Assembly (NCBI GenBank): GCA_017517705.1
Contig: JAFWYM010000038.1
Coordinates: forward strand, 1-55,516
Reading direction: 5' to 3'
DNA from: Alistipes sp.
Lineage (GTDB): Bacteria > Bacteroidota > Bacteroidia > Bacteroidales > Rikenellaceae
DNA length: 55,516 bases
The position numbers and the translations under genes were made by a program. Position 1 is the first letter of the stretch, and every line of letters starts with the position of its first letter. The notes beneath the pieces are model-generated. The model was not told where the DNA came from. It made no database searches and was given only the letters and a program-made list of their open reading frames with translations. Positions 53,102 through 55,516 of this stretch are shown in pieces.

Positions 53102-53416
53102 ATGGCACTGAAAATCAACAATGAGAATTACAACGAAGTATTGAACCAGGGTCTTCCCGTAGTTATCGACTTTTGGGCTACATGGTGTGGTCCCTGCCGT
53201 ATGGTAGCCCCCATCATCGACGAGCTTGCTGAGGAGTATGACGGCAAGGTGCTTATCGGCAAGTGCGACGTAGAGGAGGGTGACGATGTTGCTGCTCAGT
53301 TTATGGTTCGCAACGTTCCTACCATCGTATTCCTCAAGGATGGCAAGCAGGTAGACAAGCACGTAGGCGCTGCTACTAAGGAGCAGCTCAAGGCTAAGGT
53401 TGAGGGTCTCCTCTAA
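53102..53416 (+). CDS. trxA: Thioredoxin
   Basis: 104 residues with the redox site WCGPC (Cys29 and Cys32) and the cis-Pro loop VRNVPTIVFLKDG (about 71-83). It keeps cytoplasmic protein thiols reduced. No signal peptide. It lies 18 bp after dnaE with no promoter found between, and ends in repeat copy 3, whose hairpin is a good terminator. Confidence 0.97.
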   Translation: MALKINNENYNEVLNQGLPVVIDFWATWCGPCRMVAPIIDELAEEYDGKVLIGKCDVEEGDDVAAQFMVRNVPTIVFLKDGKQVDKHVGAATKEQLKAKVEGLL

Positions 53417-53434
53417 TCTGTCGACGCTAAAGAT

Positions 53435-53473
53435 GGGGATGACTAAAAAGTAAATTTGTCATCCCCGTTTTGT
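53435..53473 (+). terminator. Terminator of trxA in repeat copy 3
   Basis: GGGGATGAC (53435-53443) pairs with GTCATCCCC (53458-53466), followed by GTTTTGTT. Confidence 0.8.
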
Positions 53474-53603
53474 TAAGAAGTTGAATAAGAAGCTGTTTTA
53501 GGCTTAAGCACCTTTTCACCGCTCACGCTCGGCATTGTCTACAAGTAGCCTCTGCCCTCGCTTAATCGCGGCGCTGCAAAGCCCGAAAAGCTGAGTTTAC
53601 TAA
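53435..53603 (+). repeat. Dispersed intergenic repeat, copy 3, with 68-bp insert
   Basis: The hairpin and the start of the tail (TTGAATAAGAAG, TTTTAGGC) match copies 1 and 2. About 68 bp (roughly 53503-53570) are then inserted before the tail resumes with GCTGCAAAGCCCGAAAAG and GAGTTTACTAAG. The insert is GC-rich (ACCGCTCACGCTCGGC) and has no counterpart in the other copies. Confidence 0.75.
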
Positions 53604-53610
53604 GATAAAA

Positions 53611-53639
53611 AAATCCGCCCCGAAAGGCGGATTTTTATT
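53611..53639. terminator. Bidirectional terminator between trxA and the Big_2 protein
   Basis: AAATCCGCC (53611-53619) pairs with GGCGGATTT (53626-53634) around CCGAAA, with T-tracts on both strands. It ends the minus-strand Big_2 gene and backs up the trxA terminator. Confidence 0.85.
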
Positions 53640-53656
53640 TCTACAACTCTTCCCGA

Positions 53657-55516
53657 TTATGGAATAAGGTTGATAGTGTAGGTCTGGGTATGTTCGCCAC
53701 ACTTGTAGGTCAGCGTTACCGCCACAAGGTCGGTGGTGTTCAGACGCTCAATCTTCCAAGACTCACCGTCATCATTCTTTGTCACCTTAACCTTGCTCTC
53801 ATCGCTCGATGTAAGGGTATATTCCGACGATGGAATTTTATAATTACCATATTTCCTATTTGCCACTACATCTTTGTAATACTTAATGAATCTGAGTTCT
53901 GTAACATTATTTTGAATCCAATTCAAGGTATTTCTACTTATTGCGATATCCTCGAAGATGTTGTCTGCTGATAACTGTCCAGTACGATAAAATAATATCG
54001 CCTGATTATGCATTATAATATTAACGCTACCTATCTCCACATTATCAACATAGGCTGTCATGCGAACAGTTTCATCTGCAACCCAATTGGTTGAGTGAGC
54101 ATACGATAGAGTGATATTATTATCTTTTACCTCATACTTTACCTCTTTGCCGCTTACATCATCTCTCGCACTTTCAATAGACAAACCCCACTCGATTACA
54201 CTCAAATCGGCATCTGCGGGCTCGACCTTCATCTTCAAATCGTTCTTGAAGTCGATGACCTTTCCCTGCCAATAATCAAACTCATAAGGTGCTGTGCCAT
54301 CAAATGTGATGCTTGTAGGCTTTTTATCCACAACGGTAATGGTTGCCTCTCCCTTCACGCCGCTGCCATCTTTGGCCGTGGCGGTAATGGTTGCAGTGCC
54401 CTTGCCAACGCCCGTAACCACGCCGTTTGCAGCAACGGTTGCAACTGATGTGTCGCTACTACTCCACTCAACCTCTTTGTTGTTGGCATCGCTCGGGCCT
54501 ATTACTGCGGTAAATTGCTTTGTCTCGCCCACCTCGATTGCTGCATTTTTAGGGAGAATATTAATTTCGGTAACCTTTGTGGGGGCAGATACGGCGATAT
54601 TTTTGGTGGCTGTAATGCCGCCATCCTCGCTCACTGCGGTAAATGTTACTTCACCTTCACCCAGAGGCGTGACATCATACCCAATCATACCGGGTGTGCT
54701 ATACTCTATGTTTTCTTCAATAGATACAAGTTCTGGACTACAAGTAAATGATACTTTCTGGTTAGTCGCATTTGAAGGTTTAATCCTTACACCCATCACA
54801 CACTTTTCGCCGAGTTGAAGTTCTGCACCACCTATGATAATCAACTCCTCTACTGCCACTCTCTCGGTAACAACCTTTACGGGGATAGTGGCGGTATGAC
54901 CACCATCTGCGGTGGTTGCGGTAAGGGTGGTTTCGCCTACGGCTACACCCGTTACTACACCGTTTGCTACGGTGGCTACTGCTGTGTCGGCAATGCTCCA
55001 CTCAACAGCTTTGTTGGTTGCGTTCTCTGGAGTTACAGTTGCCTCAACAGTCACGCTCTCGTCAATCTCCAAGGCTACCATTGTCTTATCCAACGATACG
55101 CCAGTGACCTTGATAGGCGCAGCCTTTACTACGACATTAGCCGTAGCCTTAAAGGCGCCATCGGCCGTAGTCACGGTAACGGTAGTCTCGCCAGCAGCAA
55201 CCGCCGTAACAACGCCATCCTCAACCGTAGCAATGGCATCGTTGGCCGAGCTCCAGCTTACTGCCTTATTTGTGGCATCGTCGGGAGCAACGGTAGCAGT
55301 AAGAGTATCACTATCGCCAATCTCCAGCTCCAAGCCCGGCTTGTCGAGCGTCACGCCCGTGACCTTGATGATGCCCTCGGCGACGGTAATCGTAGCCGAT
55401 GCGGTAAATCCACCATCGACGGTGGTAACGGTAACGGTAGTCTCGCCAATAGCCACAGCCTTAACTACACCATTCTTAACGGTGGCAACAGCATCGTCTG
55501 CTACGCTCCACTCAAC
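53657..55516 (-). CDS. Large exported protein with Big_2 Ig-like repeats (N-terminus beyond window)
   Basis: The frame is open to the right edge, so at least 619 residues are visible and the true start is outside. Four or five Ig-like Big_2 domains of about 85 residues follow one another, each with VTGVTLDK-like starts, ATNKAVEWS and VVTGVAVGETT-type ends; the fourth is divergent. A C-terminal part of about 215 residues (after VVDKKPTSITFDG) has no repeats and is more A/T-rich. Such proteins usually act at the cell surface in adhesion. A signal peptide or lipobox would lie in the missing part, and no type IX sorting domain is seen at the end. Confidence 0.88.
   Translation of the reverse strand, partial: VEWSVADDAVATVKNGVVKAVAIGETTVTVTTVDGGFTASATITVAEGIIKVTGVTLDKPGLELEIGDSDTLTATVAPDDATNKAVSWSSANDAIATVEDGVVTAVAAGETTVTVTTADGAFKATANVVVKAAPIKVTGVSLDKTMVALEIDESVTVEATVTPENATNKAVEWSIADTAVATVANGVVTGVAVGETTLTATTADGGHTATIPVKVVTERVAVEELIIIGGAELQLGEKCVMGVRIKPSNATNQKVSFTCSPELVSIEENIEYSTPGMIGYDVTPLGEGEVTFTAVSEDGGITATKNIAVSAPTKVTEINILPKNAAIEVGETKQFTAVIGPSDANNKEVEWSSSDTSVATVAANGVVTGVGKGTATITATAKDGSGVKGEATITVVDKKPTSITFDGTAPYEFDYWQGKVIDFKNDLKMKVEPADADLSVIEWGLSIESARDDVSGKEVKYEVKDNNITLSYAHSTNWVADETVRMTAYVDNVEIGSVNIIMHNQAILFYRTGQLSADNIFEDIAISRNTLNWIQNNVTELRFIKYYKDVVANRKYGNYKIPSSEYTLTSSDESKVKVTKNDDGESWKIERLNTTDLVAVTLTYKCGEHTQTYTINLIP
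54310..55516 (-). repeat. Big_2 domain repeats visible at DNA level
   Basis: Units of about 250 bp repeat the blocks for TNKAVEWS and GETTVTVTT with strong DNA similarity between the copies next to the right edge, suggesting recent duplication or recombination. Similarity weakens toward 54310. Confidence 0.7.

Overview
The window looks like chromosomal DNA from a gut-type member of the Bacteroidales, most likely an Alistipes-like (Rikenellaceae) organism; the genus is an inference. The reasons are the promoter boxes of the form TAnnTTTG upstream of many genes, the near absence of Shine-Dalgarno sites, families typical of Bacteroidetes (DUF3276, DUF4491, tandem DUF4252 behind an ECF sigma factor, DcaP-like porin), and many short exported proteins. 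No transposase, integrase or phage gene was found.

Layout. 1-935 has no protein gene: it holds 9-bp tandem arrays, stem-loop elements and a tRNA-His(GUG) gene whose 3' end is repeated twice nearby, as after site-specific integration. 1048-6212 carries a DUF819 membrane protein divergent from an operon of a BASS transporter, a PlsC-like acyltransferase and an Omp85-type barrel protein. 6264-10298 is an operon of an exported protein, a Cache-HAMP-PP2C phosphatase, an RsbW-like kinase, an RsbV-like STAS protein and a 4'-phosphopantetheinyl transferase. Facing it, 24751-10293 (minus strand) is an operon of a complete RND efflux system (adaptor, pump, outer membrane channel), a 2434-residue nonribosomal peptide synthetase with order C-A-T-C-A-T-Reductase, and a MATE exporter. 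The operons meet tail to tail with a 6-bp overlap. Together they look like a small-molecule pathway: the PPTase would load the synthetase, the reductase would release a peptide aldehyde or alcohol, and the pumps would export it. This is the most interesting system in the window.

25025-31020 (minus) carries alanine dehydrogenase and a TolC-HlyD-ABC2-ABC2 export operon without an ATPase gene. 31138-34877 (plus) holds a porin, DUF4491, and an ECF sigma/anti-sigma pair followed by two DUF4252 proteins. 39272-34950 (minus) is a five-gene operon of exported proteins with no assigned function, the second candidate for an undescribed system. 39570-41068 (minus) is a DMT permease and rubrerythrin.

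41222-53416 is mostly housekeeping: ettA, hisS, a C-terminal processing protease, a PUR-alpha-like protein, mnmA, a DedA/YqaA-type protein, aroE, DUF2007, dnaE and trxA. The window ends inside a large exported protein with Big_2 immunoglobulin-like repeats (minus, cut by the right edge). A roughly 100-bp intergenic repeat with a terminator hairpin occurs three times (24840, 39448, 53435).
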